From Bryobacteraceae bacterium (GTDB taxonomy: Bacteria > Acidobacteriota > Terriglobia > Bryobacterales > Bryobacteraceae): DNA of 35,675 nucleotides. Location: the NCBI GenBank assembly GCA_025980435.1, contig JAICXK010000019.1, forward strand, positions 1 through 35,675. The letters run 5' to 3'. This document shows, in pieces, positions 24,107 through 31,344 of the stretch. Made by a program: the position numbers and the translations under genes. The notes below the pieces were generated by a model. It saw only the letters and a program-made list of their open reading frames with translations. It did not search any database and was not told the origin of the DNA. Each line of letters starts with the position of its first letter. The stretch's first letter is position 1.

Positions 24107-25583
24107 CGCTATCTCTTGCGATTCCGGCGCCGGCAGGAATCGTCAGTACGAATGTGGTCCCCTCTCCACTTCTGCTTTCGAGCCGGATATCTCCCCCGTG
24201 CGCCCGTGCAATTTCCCTCGCGACCGTCAGGCCCATTCCGGTTCCGGGTACTTGGGTTTCCCCGAGACCGCGGTAGAACTTCTCGAAGAGGCGGCCCTGC
24301 TCAGCTTCAGGGATACCTGCCCCTTCGTCGTGCACACGAATCACAACATTCGTATCCTGTCGAGAAGCGCTTACTGTGATGGTACTCAAGGGAGGTGAAT
24401 ACTTGAGCGCATTATCGAGCAGCAGTTTCAGTGTTAGGCTGAGCAGATCGGCATCGGCCGCGACGGTAGGAAGATTAGCGCCGAACTGCACGCCCAGCAA
24501 CCGCCCATCCCGGCGCCGCTCGAGATCATGCACAGTCCGAAGCATCAACTCATCTATTTTGCACAGCCCCTTTTTAGGGCTGAGGGAGCCCGCCTCGATC
24601 CGTGCCATTTGAACCGCATCGGTTACGAGACCGGTGAGACGGTCTGCCTCCTCATCGATCACAGTAACAAGTTCACGCACGGATTGAAACTCTGTTCCGG
24701 CCGTTGTGGGCAGCAACGAAGGGGATAGCAAGGATGTGGCCGCAACTTTGATCGAGGTCAGTGGTGTTTTAAATTCGTGAGCAATGGCATCGAGGAGGGT
24801 TGATTTGAGACGTTCGCTTTTGCGTTCGGCCTCCGCTTGAGTTGTCTCCTCACGATGCCGCTCCCGTTCGAGTGTGATCGCGATCAGATTCAGGACTGCC
24901 TGCTGCGCTCCATCCGAAAGGAATAGCCCTTGTGTCGCGAGGCTTCCGATGAAGTCGGCGCCCAGGCGTATCGGGGCAATCGCCAGAGTTTCCTCCTCGT
25001 CAGTGACTGCGATACCGCTACTGGCGGCCTTCTGTAGGAGATTCGCCAGTGACTCGGAGATTTCAAGGCTACCGCCAATATGCAGTGCGGAGGAATAACG
25101 GTCGAAAATAACGGCGCCCTCCAGGTCAAAGAGCCGCACAATGTGTCTGGCAATCTGGCTGGCCGCATTGACGTGATCTTCCAACAGCAAAATGGTTCGG
25201 CTCAGGGCGTAGAGCTTTTCCGTTTCGCGCTTGCTACGCCAGCTTTCCCTAGCTTGCCTCCTTGCATACGAAGAGAGCTGGCTACCGACAATTGCGGTTG
25301 CCAGAAACGTGAAGAGCGATACCCAATTTTGAGGATCGGCTATCGTGAAGGTCAGTACTGGCGGTAGGAAAAAGAAGTTGAAGCAAAGGACGGCGGAAAG
25401 TGCGGCGGTAATGGACTCGAGCAAACCCCAGAAGGCCGCAATCAGCAAGACAGCGAGCAAAAAAAACATGGCCGCTGTAGTTGCGTTAACCTGCAGCAGT
25501 TCATAACAAATGAGCGTGACCGCGACGGCGGCTAGAGCGCTTCCAAGCAGTCGCGCAATTTTTAAAATCATCTTCCGCGCCAT
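24084..25583 (-). CDS. Short KdpD-like sensor histidine kinase lacking the KdpD N-terminal domains
   Basis: A 499-residue membrane kinase. Residues about 10-105 hold the four-helix DUF4118 membrane module (with FFFLPP and the DPQNWVSL loop), then a GAF-like domain (about 130-240), HisKA with His269 in AIAHEFKTPLTS, and a HATPase domain (DNALKYSPP, DEGAGIP, GTGMGLTVA). Full KdpD has about 400 further N-terminal residues (KdpD/ATP-binding and Usp domains); these are absent. The open frame extends upstream to 25718, but that part translates a tRNA-Gly fragment, so the ATG at 25583 with a GTGAGG site is chosen. It overlaps kdpE by 23 bases. Signalling to KdpE is inferred from this arrangement. 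Confidence 0.85.
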   Translation of the reverse strand: MARKMILKIARLLGSALAAVAVTLICYELLQVNATTAAMFFLLAVLLIAAFWGLLESITAALSAVLCFNFFFLPPVLTFTIADPQNWVSLFTFLATAIVGSQLSSYARRQARESWRSKRETEKLYALSRTILLLEDHVNAASQIARHIVRLFDLEGAVIFDRYSSALHIGGSLEISESLANLLQKAASSGIAVTDEEETLAIAPIRLGADFIGSLATQGLFLSDGAQQAVLNLIAITLERERHREETTQAEAERKSERLKSTLLDAIAHEFKTPLTSIKVAATSLLSPSLLPTTAGTEFQSVRELVTVIDEEADRLTGLVTDAVQMARIEAGSLSPKKGLCKIDELMLRTVHDLERRRDGRLLGVQFGANLPTVAADADLLSLTLKLLLDNALKYSPPLSTITVSASRQDTNVVIRVHDEGAGIPEAEQGRLFEKFYRGLGETQVPGTGMGLTVAREIARAHGGDIRLESRSGEGTTFVLTIPAGAGIARDSDATRSRG

Positions 25584-25644
25584 CGCATCGGCCTCACTGG
25601 CAGAATAATTGTGCGACTCAGCGTCTTCTAGGCAGTTGAAGGGA

Positions 25645-25690
25645 TGGAGCGCGAGATGAGAGTCGAACTCGCAACCAACAGCTTGGAAAA
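25645..25690 (-). pseudogene. 3' half of a tRNA-Gly(UCC) gene
   Basis: Read on the minus strand, these 46 bases match a glycine tRNA from the anticodon loop to CCA. The loop TTTCCAA carries the UCC anticodon, then the 3' anticodon strand GCTGT, a short variable loop, a T-arm with TTCGA, the 3' acceptor strand CTCGCGC, a T discriminator and CCA. Upstream of the loop the sequence no longer looks like a tRNA: no D-arm and no GCGCGAG 5' acceptor strand. The T-stem has one C-A mismatch, suggesting decay. Such half tRNAs are typical leftovers at attachment sites of integrated elements. Confidence 0.7.
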
Positions 25691-25801
25691 TTGTAGCTAA
25701 ATTGAAAACAAAGGACAACGGCGTTTAACGGGGCTATACCGCACTCCCTATTCACGTACTTTGTAGCAGTGTGTGTTGCTTGGGACACGAGCAAACGCAA
25801 A

Positions 25802-28024
25802 TCATTCCGATACTGGTTCGATATTTCCTCGCAGCACAATAACTGACGCTTTCGGCAAACTGTACATCGTATCCGCGCCATGAGACTGGACAAGCGATTT
25901 GGATGGCGGTCCGTCCGGATCCGCGTGTCCGGTTATCCTGCCTGGCCGATCATCCTCACTTAAGATCGCGGCTTGTGATCCAGGGCCCGAATGCCACTGA
26001 TACTCCGCAGGACCGAACACGATCCGGTCCACACGGCCAACAAAATACCTATTGTGGCCGTTCGCCGCATCCGCAAAGGTCACTTTTACATCATGATCGC
26101 GATCCCGGTCTTTGTTCACAAGCATCACAGCCCACTGACCGTCAGGACGCTTCACCGTATACGCCGTGACGAGAACATTCCCTTCCTGGTCCCTTATGTC
26201 GCTCGACGTCTTGAAGAGCTTATGAACCGCGTCAACCGGCTGCACCCATTCCTTGGAAATCACTTCGGTCGCCAGGTACTGCGGCGGGTAATTCACGACG
26301 CGATTATTTTTATCGATGGTCAAAAAGCCGTCATGCGGAGTGGCAATGTAGTGAAAATAATAAGTGCCGCTCGCACCCGCTGTCATCATGGATCCCACAT
26401 AATCGGCGAGCCACAGCCCGCGCTTTACCGTTTCCGGACCACCGTCTTCGAGATCGTTACCTTCCGTCATATAGAAGGGCACGCTTGGGGGAAGCCCATT
26501 ATCTTTCCAGGCCTGGATCAAGTGATTCACGTAAGCGGGCTCCCAATAGAGGGAACTCCAGTCCTTGCAGATCTTCCCTTCTCCGCCTCCAGCTCCGCAC
26601 GGATAATGCTCGAAAGAAAAGAAGGCGAATTCTTGTAGTGCATCATGCGCTCTTAGATACTCTACAAAGCGGCCCAAAAAAGAGACCCTTCCATTCGCAT
26701 CCGCCCACGAATCGACATCTCCCTCGGTTCCCTCGAAGGATGGACCGCCCAGGCGCGCCTGCGGAACCAGCTTATGAATCGCGCTCGCAAACTGAATGTA
26801 AAGAGCCGCGTAGTCTTCGGGAAGGACGCGCTGCCCATCTGCCTCCTCGCCCATCTCGATCCCTAAGATCGGATATTTCCGCTTGTAAAGATAGGCAATC
26901 TCATTCGCGGCGTCCTCGGGATTGTTGTACAGAATGGCGATCGGAATCATCGCAGGAACGCCGCGAGTCACTCCGCAGTTGAAAAAGAAATCGAATCCAA
27001 TCTGGTCGCCTCGGCCGTAATCGAGGTCGGCCGCGGAATGCCACGGATCGACTGAAGAAGGCCACGTCACCGTCTGCTTCCGGCTGGCCACATGTTTCAC
27101 CACATCCGTAAAATGCCCGTCAGGCGCGATAGTCCCCACGTAGAGTTCGTTAATTGCGTACCCCAGGCAGTTCCGCTGATCTTCCGGGCCGTGCGTATCG
27201 CACGTATTCGACGAATGTCTCATCCAGATGCGCAAATAGCGGACAGGAGTCTGCCAGTTCATCAGCTTCAACGTCGGCGTCCCGCCGTTTCCGTCATCGA
27301 TCGCGCCCATCGGGAACGCCTGCCACGTCCCCTTATTGATGCCTTCGTAGAACGGTTCCAGTTCCCCCGTCCAGAACTGCACGACGTAGCGCGTCGCATA
27401 GGGATTGGCCCATGCAATCCTGATCGCATTCACATTGACCTTCGAACCTAGGTCGATCATCACCCACTGTGGATGTTTGGAATCGTCCTCACCCGTAAAC
27501 GGCCGCGCTAAATATGGATTACTTTTCCAATACGACTGAAGATTGCCGTCCGTCAGACGCGACCAGCCATTTCCATCGCCCAGCGTGGCTCCCCGATGCG
27601 GCAATGGATAGGCCCAGGAATGCATAATCTTCTGATCCGTAGGCTCGGGGCTGCCCACGAAATAGCCTTCCTGTTTAGCCGGCTTGCTCCATGTGCCGCG
27701 TGCGTTCCAATGCCAAGCCTCAATCATCAGCTCGGTATTCTGCCGGTACGTCACGGTCTGCCACCCCGCGCCGAGCATTTCGTTCAATACCGGGTTGGTC
27801 AGCAGTCGTTCCGTGTTCTTTACGTTGTCCTCTTTGGTCGGTCCGCCGCGCAACCGGTCGATTGCACCTCCGAGAGACGTTACCGGGCTAAACGAATTTA
27901 CGGCGTGGCTCGGTGCAGCGTCCACCACGATGTTCTGGGCGCTCAAAATTCCGCCCGGCAGAAAGAGAACGAAGATCCCAAGGCTCTTTCCGATAAACCG
28001 CCGAGGATTGCAGATGTGATTCAA
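25802..28024 (-). CDS. Secreted clan GH-A type glycosidase with discoidin-like domain
   Basis: A protein of about 740 residues starting at a TTG (28024) with a strong AAGGAG six bases upstream; a longer frame from TTG at 28093 lacks such a site. The first 30 residues form a signal peptide ending LSAQ-N. A discoidin/F5-8C-like beta domain lies at about 147-297 (GNGWSRLTDGNLQSYW, PQWVMIDLGS, VRYLRIWMR). A TIM-barrel glycosidase core follows, with candidate catalytic Glu393 in GIEMGEEADG and Glu521 in YMTEGN, spaced about 128 apart as in GH39/GH44/GH51-like clan A enzymes. A C-terminal beta domain ends the protein. The exact GH family is not recognised. It is the last gene before the tRNA fragment. 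Confidence 0.72.
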   Translation of the reverse strand: MNHICNPRRFIGKSLGIFVLFLPGGILSAQNIVVDAAPSHAVNSFSPVTSLGGAIDRLRGGPTKEDNVKNTERLLTNPVLNEMLGAGWQTVTYRQNTELMIEAWHWNARGTWSKPAKQEGYFVGSPEPTDQKIMHSWAYPLPHRGATLGDGNGWSRLTDGNLQSYWKSNPYLARPFTGEDDSKHPQWVMIDLGSKVNVNAIRIAWANPYATRYVVQFWTGELEPFYEGINKGTWQAFPMGAIDDGNGGTPTLKLMNWQTPVRYLRIWMRHSSNTCDTHGPEDQRNCLGYAINELYVGTIAPDGHFTDVVKHVASRKQTVTWPSSVDPWHSAADLDYGRGDQIGFDFFFNCGVTRGVPAMIPIAILYNNPEDAANEIAYLYKRKYPILGIEMGEEADGQRVLPEDYAALYIQFASAIHKLVPQARLGGPSFEGTEGDVDSWADANGRVSFLGRFVEYLRAHDALQEFAFFSFEHYPCGAGGGEGKICKDWSSLYWEPAYVNHLIQAWKDNGLPPSVPFYMTEGNDLEDGGPETVKRGLWLADYVGSMMTAGASGTYYFHYIATPHDGFLTIDKNNRVVNYPPQYLATEVISKEWVQPVDAVHKLFKTSSDIRDQEGNVLVTAYTVKRPDGQWAVMLVNKDRDRDHDVKVTFADAANGHNRYFVGRVDRIVFGPAEYQWHSGPGSQAAILSEDDRPGRITGHADPDGPPSKSLVQSHGADTMYSLPKASVIVLRGNIEPVSE

Positions 28025-28178
28025 CTCAGTCTCCTTAGTCGGCCGTTGCAAGGAAATAAAAGGCCGCACACGCCGAGACTGCGGAAAGAGCAAACCGCTT
28101 TATAATGTGAACCGAGTCGCGCCCTCCTCCTTCGGCCCAGAACCGGTCTTTCCCGCCGCGGAGCTCTAGAAGGGCCAT
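28025..28178. other. 154-base intergenic region
   Basis: This gap separates the SDR stop from the glycosidase start on the same strand. It contains the Shine-Dalgarno of the glycosidase. An AT-rich stretch around 28100 includes ATTATA on the minus strand, a possible -10 with no good -35. No gene is seen. Confidence 0.3.
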
Positions 28179-28955
28179 TTAAACATTTACTCCCGAAGCC
28201 AGAAAGCCGCCGTCAACCGCGATGCACTGGCCGGTGATAAAGCTGGCGGCATCGGACGCGAGGAAGATCGCCGTGCCCACAAGTTCCGCAATTCTTCCAA
28301 ATCGCTTCATGGGAGTTCGGGTCAGAAGTTCCCGGCCGCGCTCTGTGCCATCCAAAAGTTGGGAATTCAACTCGGTTCGGAAGACCCCGGGCGCAATCGC
28401 GTTCACGTTGATGCCCTTTTGAGCCCACTCGACGGCAAGGCTGCGGGTAAGCCCCAGAACTCCAGATTTCGAGGCGGCATAAGCCGTTACTTCGAAGAAG
28501 CTCACGAACGAATTCAGCGATGCGATATTCACGATTCTGCCGTGGCCGCTGGCAGCGAGCGACTCATAGAAACTCTGGCAACTGCGCAAAGTGCCTGTGA
28601 GATTTACGTCCATCAGGCTGTTCCATTCTGTTTCCGTGATGTTGACTGTCGGTTTGCGAAAAATTTGCCCCGCGGAGTTGACTAGAATATCGACCCTGCC
28701 GAAGCGATCGAGAACTGCCTTTCGAAATGCATCGACCGATTCTCTGCTCGAAGCATCCACAGTCGTTCGTATGGTTTTTCTGCCCGCGGCTTCGATCTCG
28801 TTTGAGACTTGCTCCACCAAGGCTTGACGGCGACCGGTAGCAACAACGTCCGCGCCGGATTCCGCGAGGCCAATGGCAATAGCACGGCCGATTCCGGACG
28901 TCCCGCCCATCACGACAGCTACTCGGTTTTTCAAATCAAATAGTTCCAGCGACAC
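28179..28955 (-). CDS. Short-chain dehydrogenase/reductase (KduD/gluconate dehydrogenase-like)
   Basis: A 258-residue NAD(P)-dependent oxidoreductase. The cofactor-binding glycine motif is MGGTSGIG (16-23), NSAG lies at 93-96, and the catalytic tetrad is Asn118, Ser146, Tyr159 and Lys163 (YAASK). The C-terminal part DGGFLASG is usual. Overall similarity in pattern is to gluconate 5-dehydrogenase and 2-keto-3-deoxygluconate dehydrogenase (KduD). It starts with GTG four bases after the uxaE stop, its GGAG lying within the last uxaE codons, so the two are translated as a unit. A hexuronate or keto-gluconate substrate is therefore likely, for example fructuronate reduction. Confidence 0.88.
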   Translation of the reverse strand: MSLELFDLKNRVAVVMGGTSGIGRAIAIGLAESGADVVATGRRQALVEQVSNEIEAAGRKTIRTTVDASSRESVDAFRKAVLDRFGRVDILVNSAGQIFRKPTVNITETEWNSLMDVNLTGTLRSCQSFYESLAASGHGRIVNIASLNSFVSFFEVTAYAASKSGVLGLTRSLAVEWAQKGINVNAIAPGVFRTELNSQLLDGTERGRELLTRTPMKRFGRIAELVGTAIFLASDAASFITGQCIAVDGGFLASGVNV

Positions 28956-28958
28956 TGT

Positions 28959-30221
28959 TTATGCTCCGATGAACAAAGGCTTAATATGCCTTTCAAAAAG
29001 GTTTTCCGTTACGTTCTTTGCGATTGTTTCCTTTGCCTCCGAGATGAGGTTCAGGTAGCGCGCGCCCATCTTCGCCGCTACTTTAAATCCGATATGAAGC
29101 AACTGCCGGAAATCGCTGTTGTACTCTGCGTTGCTCGGATCGTGGCGCAAGGCGGAAACGAATTGCCGGGATGACCATGCTTCCACCTCGGCCGGTTGAG
29201 GCAGTCTGATGGGATCGATTGCAATAACAGAGATGTACGGCCCGCAAAGTTCATCCCGGTGGGCGTAGGCTTCGGAGTAGATTTCCTTCGATGCTTCAAA
29301 TCCTTCGCCTCCTGCTTCGGCGAGGCCGATCAACTCTTCCAGCCATGTCGTACCAGCAGTTTTCAAGTGAACGCCTGCGCCGAACTTCTGAAGCGCTTCT
29401 CGCATGGGCCGGTAAATTGAAAACTTATCGCTGCCCGAATGAACGCTGAGCTTCAAATTCGCTGGAAGGCCGTACTGCTTAACGGCGAATGCCAAAACGG
29501 CGACATCGGCGGAAAACTCTCGAGTGAACTGATCGAGATTGCCTTCGTAGTCAACGCCCTTGTTAAACCGGCCGGTGAACTTGGGCGCGATTGTCTGTAT
29601 CGGAATTCCGTCATCGGCGATAGCAGCGAGGATAATCAGAAGCTCTAACGGGGTTTGGGGCGAATTGGTTTCATCCATCGAGACTTCCGCGATGAAGTTC
29701 CCCTTCCCCTTTTCATGTTCGATGTGCCGGTAAATACGGCCTGCCTCGTGCACGGCGGCAACATACTGCCTCGCAATTTGCGAAACCTCTTCACGAGTGC
29801 TCTTGAAAGAACCGTCGACACCAGGGATAGTCAAGGTACCGACCAATTCAGGATGCTTTTCAATAAATGTCCGGATTGCGGTTTCTTCAGCGGGCTGGCC
29901 AATCAGATCGGCAACATCGATCGTGAAGAAATCGCAGGGTTCGATGAACCGCTGCACTGTTTTCAGGTTGATGTGGTCGGCGTCAACGTGGTAGTCGTGT
30001 TTCCAGGCAAGTTCGCGGACAGCTTTATCGGCTGCTGCCCGCGCCGACTGCGGTTCGGAGCCGATGATCATGTGCTCGCGGTTCGATTTGTTCCAGACAG
30101 GCGTCACAGTGATGCCCGCATCGGCGGCTAGAATACAGGCCCTTAGCTGCGCTTTCGCCTCTTGCGCAAAGCGGTCACCCACGCCGACGGAGTATTTCGA
30201 AAGAGAAACTGAATGTGCCAT
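28959..30221 (-). CDS. uxaE: Tagaturonate epimerase (UxaE family)
   Basis: A 420-residue cytoplasmic enzyme of the UxaE family, first described in Thermotoga, which converts D-tagaturonate to D-fructuronate in galacturonate breakdown. Recognisable stretches include VDADHINLKTVQRFI, FIAEVSMDETNSPQTP, APKFTGRFNKGVDYEG, LSVHSGSDKFSIY and HLKTAGTTWLEELIG, with many His, Asp and Glu residues suited to metal binding. There is no signal peptide. The ATG at 30221 lacks an evident Shine-Dalgarno. The SDR gene follows by four bases. UxaC, a typical isomerase partner, is not in the window. Confidence 0.83.
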   Translation of the reverse strand: MAHSVSLSKYSVGVGDRFAQEAKAQLRACILAADAGITVTPVWNKSNREHMIIGSEPQSARAAADKAVRELAWKHDYHVDADHINLKTVQRFIEPCDFFTIDVADLIGQPAEETAIRTFIEKHPELVGTLTIPGVDGSFKSTREEVSQIARQYVAAVHEAGRIYRHIEHEKGKGNFIAEVSMDETNSPQTPLELLIILAAIADDGIPIQTIAPKFTGRFNKGVDYEGNLDQFTREFSADVAVLAFAVKQYGLPANLKLSVHSGSDKFSIYRPMREALQKFGAGVHLKTAGTTWLEELIGLAEAGGEGFEASKEIYSEAYAHRDELCGPYISVIAIDPIRLPQPAEVEAWSSRQFVSALRHDPSNAEYNSDFRQLLHIGFKVAAKMGARYLNLISEAKETIAKNVTENLFERHIKPLFIGA

Positions 30222-30285
30222 TCGTTATTGGGGGCGAACCTTGGATTCTCGCACTCCGCGAGCGCGTGAATCGAAATCGGTAACA

Positions 30286-30291
30286 ATTATA
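30286..30291 (-). promoter_or_regulatory. Perfect TATAAT upstream of uxaE
   Basis: On the minus strand TATAAT (30291 to 30286) lies 64 bases upstream of the uxaE ATG. The -35 position (GAAGCC) is poor. A 5-bp hairpin (CTCGC and GCGAG) lies in the would-be leader. It is a candidate promoter for the uxaE-SDR pair, possibly dependent on an activator. Confidence 0.3.
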
Positions 30292-30333
30292 ACGATCTCA
30301 CGCGGCCCGGCTTCACCTTTCGAAAGCTATGTC

Positions 30334-31287
30334 CTAAGCGACAGCGGTAGACATAACTCTCAGTACGCCTTCCAACGAGCGCCTGGTTGTTTCAAGATGG
30401 GTGAGTCCGGGAGCCTCAAACTCGCACTCGAGCGACATCGTTTCCTGATATCCGTCCCGGAGCAACTGCCTGAACTGGCCCAGCAGATCAACCTGGCCCT
30501 GGCCGGCGATGGTTTCCGAGCAGTTTTTGAGATTCGCGCGGCAGGTGATGCCCTTCAGGTGCATGTGCCAGATGCGCTTTTTATCCAGGGCATCGTAGCC
30601 ATCCGGAAATGAGGCTTCACCCTGCGAGTATCCATTCCCGACGTCCCAATTAGCTCCCAGATTTCGGGCCGGCGCCATTGCCAAGACGTTAGCGAGCTCG
30701 CGCCCTGTCGCCGCGTTGCACGACTCTTCATTTTCAATCACCAGCCGCATTCCGGCGCGGTTTGCAATTTCGGCGGCCTTTCCGAGCTCCTCTGCGATCC
30801 GCTCCGAAAGCTTTCCGGGCTCAGCAACGCGCCAGAAGGTAAACCCCCGGATCTTTTCTGCGCCGAGCGCGTGGGCACGATCGCACGCACGCTTCAGAAG
30901 GTCTGTTTGCTGTGCATAGCCGAAGGTGTCTTTTGCGCCTTTCACGGGGTCGGTGCCCGGCAAGGCGCACTTGTACAGAGCTGAATCAATGACAGACACC
31001 CGGAACGCGTATTTATCAAGCGCCTCTTTGATGTGTTGAACCTGCGCGGGGCTTGCTTCCGTGTTGTAGACTCCGAAGACGTTTCGAATCTCGACCCACG
31101 AAAGTCCGTAACCCTTCATGATTTCCAGAGCTTCGTCGAAATTCTGGGAAAAACCATCGCTAATTGCTCCCAATTTGAAACGGCTGAGCGGCGACACAGC
31201 CGTTGGGGCCATTGCCGCGAACCCGGCCGGAGATAAAGCCGATCCGCAAAACATTCCCAGCGATTTCAAGAATGCGCGTCTATCCAT
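30334..31287 (-). CDS. Tat-exported sugar isomerase/epimerase-like TIM-barrel protein
   Basis: A 317-residue protein of the xylose isomerase-like/AP-endonuclease-2 superfamily. Residues 1 to about 30 are a twin-arginine signal (MDRRAFLKSLGMFCGSAL). The barrel contains the expected metal ligands: Glu185 in LVIENEE, Asp215 in ANWDVGN, His241 in IWHMHLKG and Glu287 in MSLECEF. Related proteins include hydroxypyruvate isomerase, tagatose 3-epimerase and inosose dehydratase; the substrate is unknown. An open frame runs upstream to 31791 inside the divergent GH42 gene, but the ATG at 31287 has a strong GGGAGGAA and the Tat signal. It lies upstream of uxaE on the same strand, 112 bases away. Confidence 0.86.
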   Translation of the reverse strand: MDRRAFLKSLGMFCGSALSPAGFAAMAPTAVSPLSRFKLGAISDGFSQNFDEALEIMKGYGLSWVEIRNVFGVYNTEASPAQVQHIKEALDKYAFRVSVIDSALYKCALPGTDPVKGAKDTFGYAQQTDLLKRACDRAHALGAEKIRGFTFWRVAEPGKLSERIAEELGKAAEIANRAGMRLVIENEESCNAATGRELANVLAMAPARNLGANWDVGNGYSQGEASFPDGYDALDKKRIWHMHLKGITCRANLKNCSETIAGQGQVDLLGQFRQLLRDGYQETMSLECEFEAPGLTHLETTRRSLEGVLRVMSTAVA

Positions 31288-31313
31288 AATTCCTCCCGGT
31301 GAAATTTGACGAT

Positions 31314-31325
31314 AGCGAATTCGCT
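31314..31325. promoter_or_regulatory. Perfect 12-bp palindrome in a divergent gap, candidate operator
   Basis: AGCGAATTCGCT sits in the middle of the 57-base space between the Tat isomerase gene and the GH42-like gene. A symmetric site in such a short divergent promoter region suggests a dimeric repressor or activator controlling both genes. The regulator is not in the window. Confidence 0.38.
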
Positions 31326-31344
31326 CGTGATATGACATCAATCG

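Noticed and set aside
25584-25718. 45-codon N-terminal extension of the KdpD-like kinase
   Set aside because: It translates the tRNA-Gly fragment and its flank; the ATG at 25583 has a better ribosome site and begins just ahead of the membrane module.
25640-25720. A complete tRNA-Gly gene
   Set aside because: The D-arm and 5' acceptor strand are absent upstream of the anticodon loop, and the T-stem has a mismatch.
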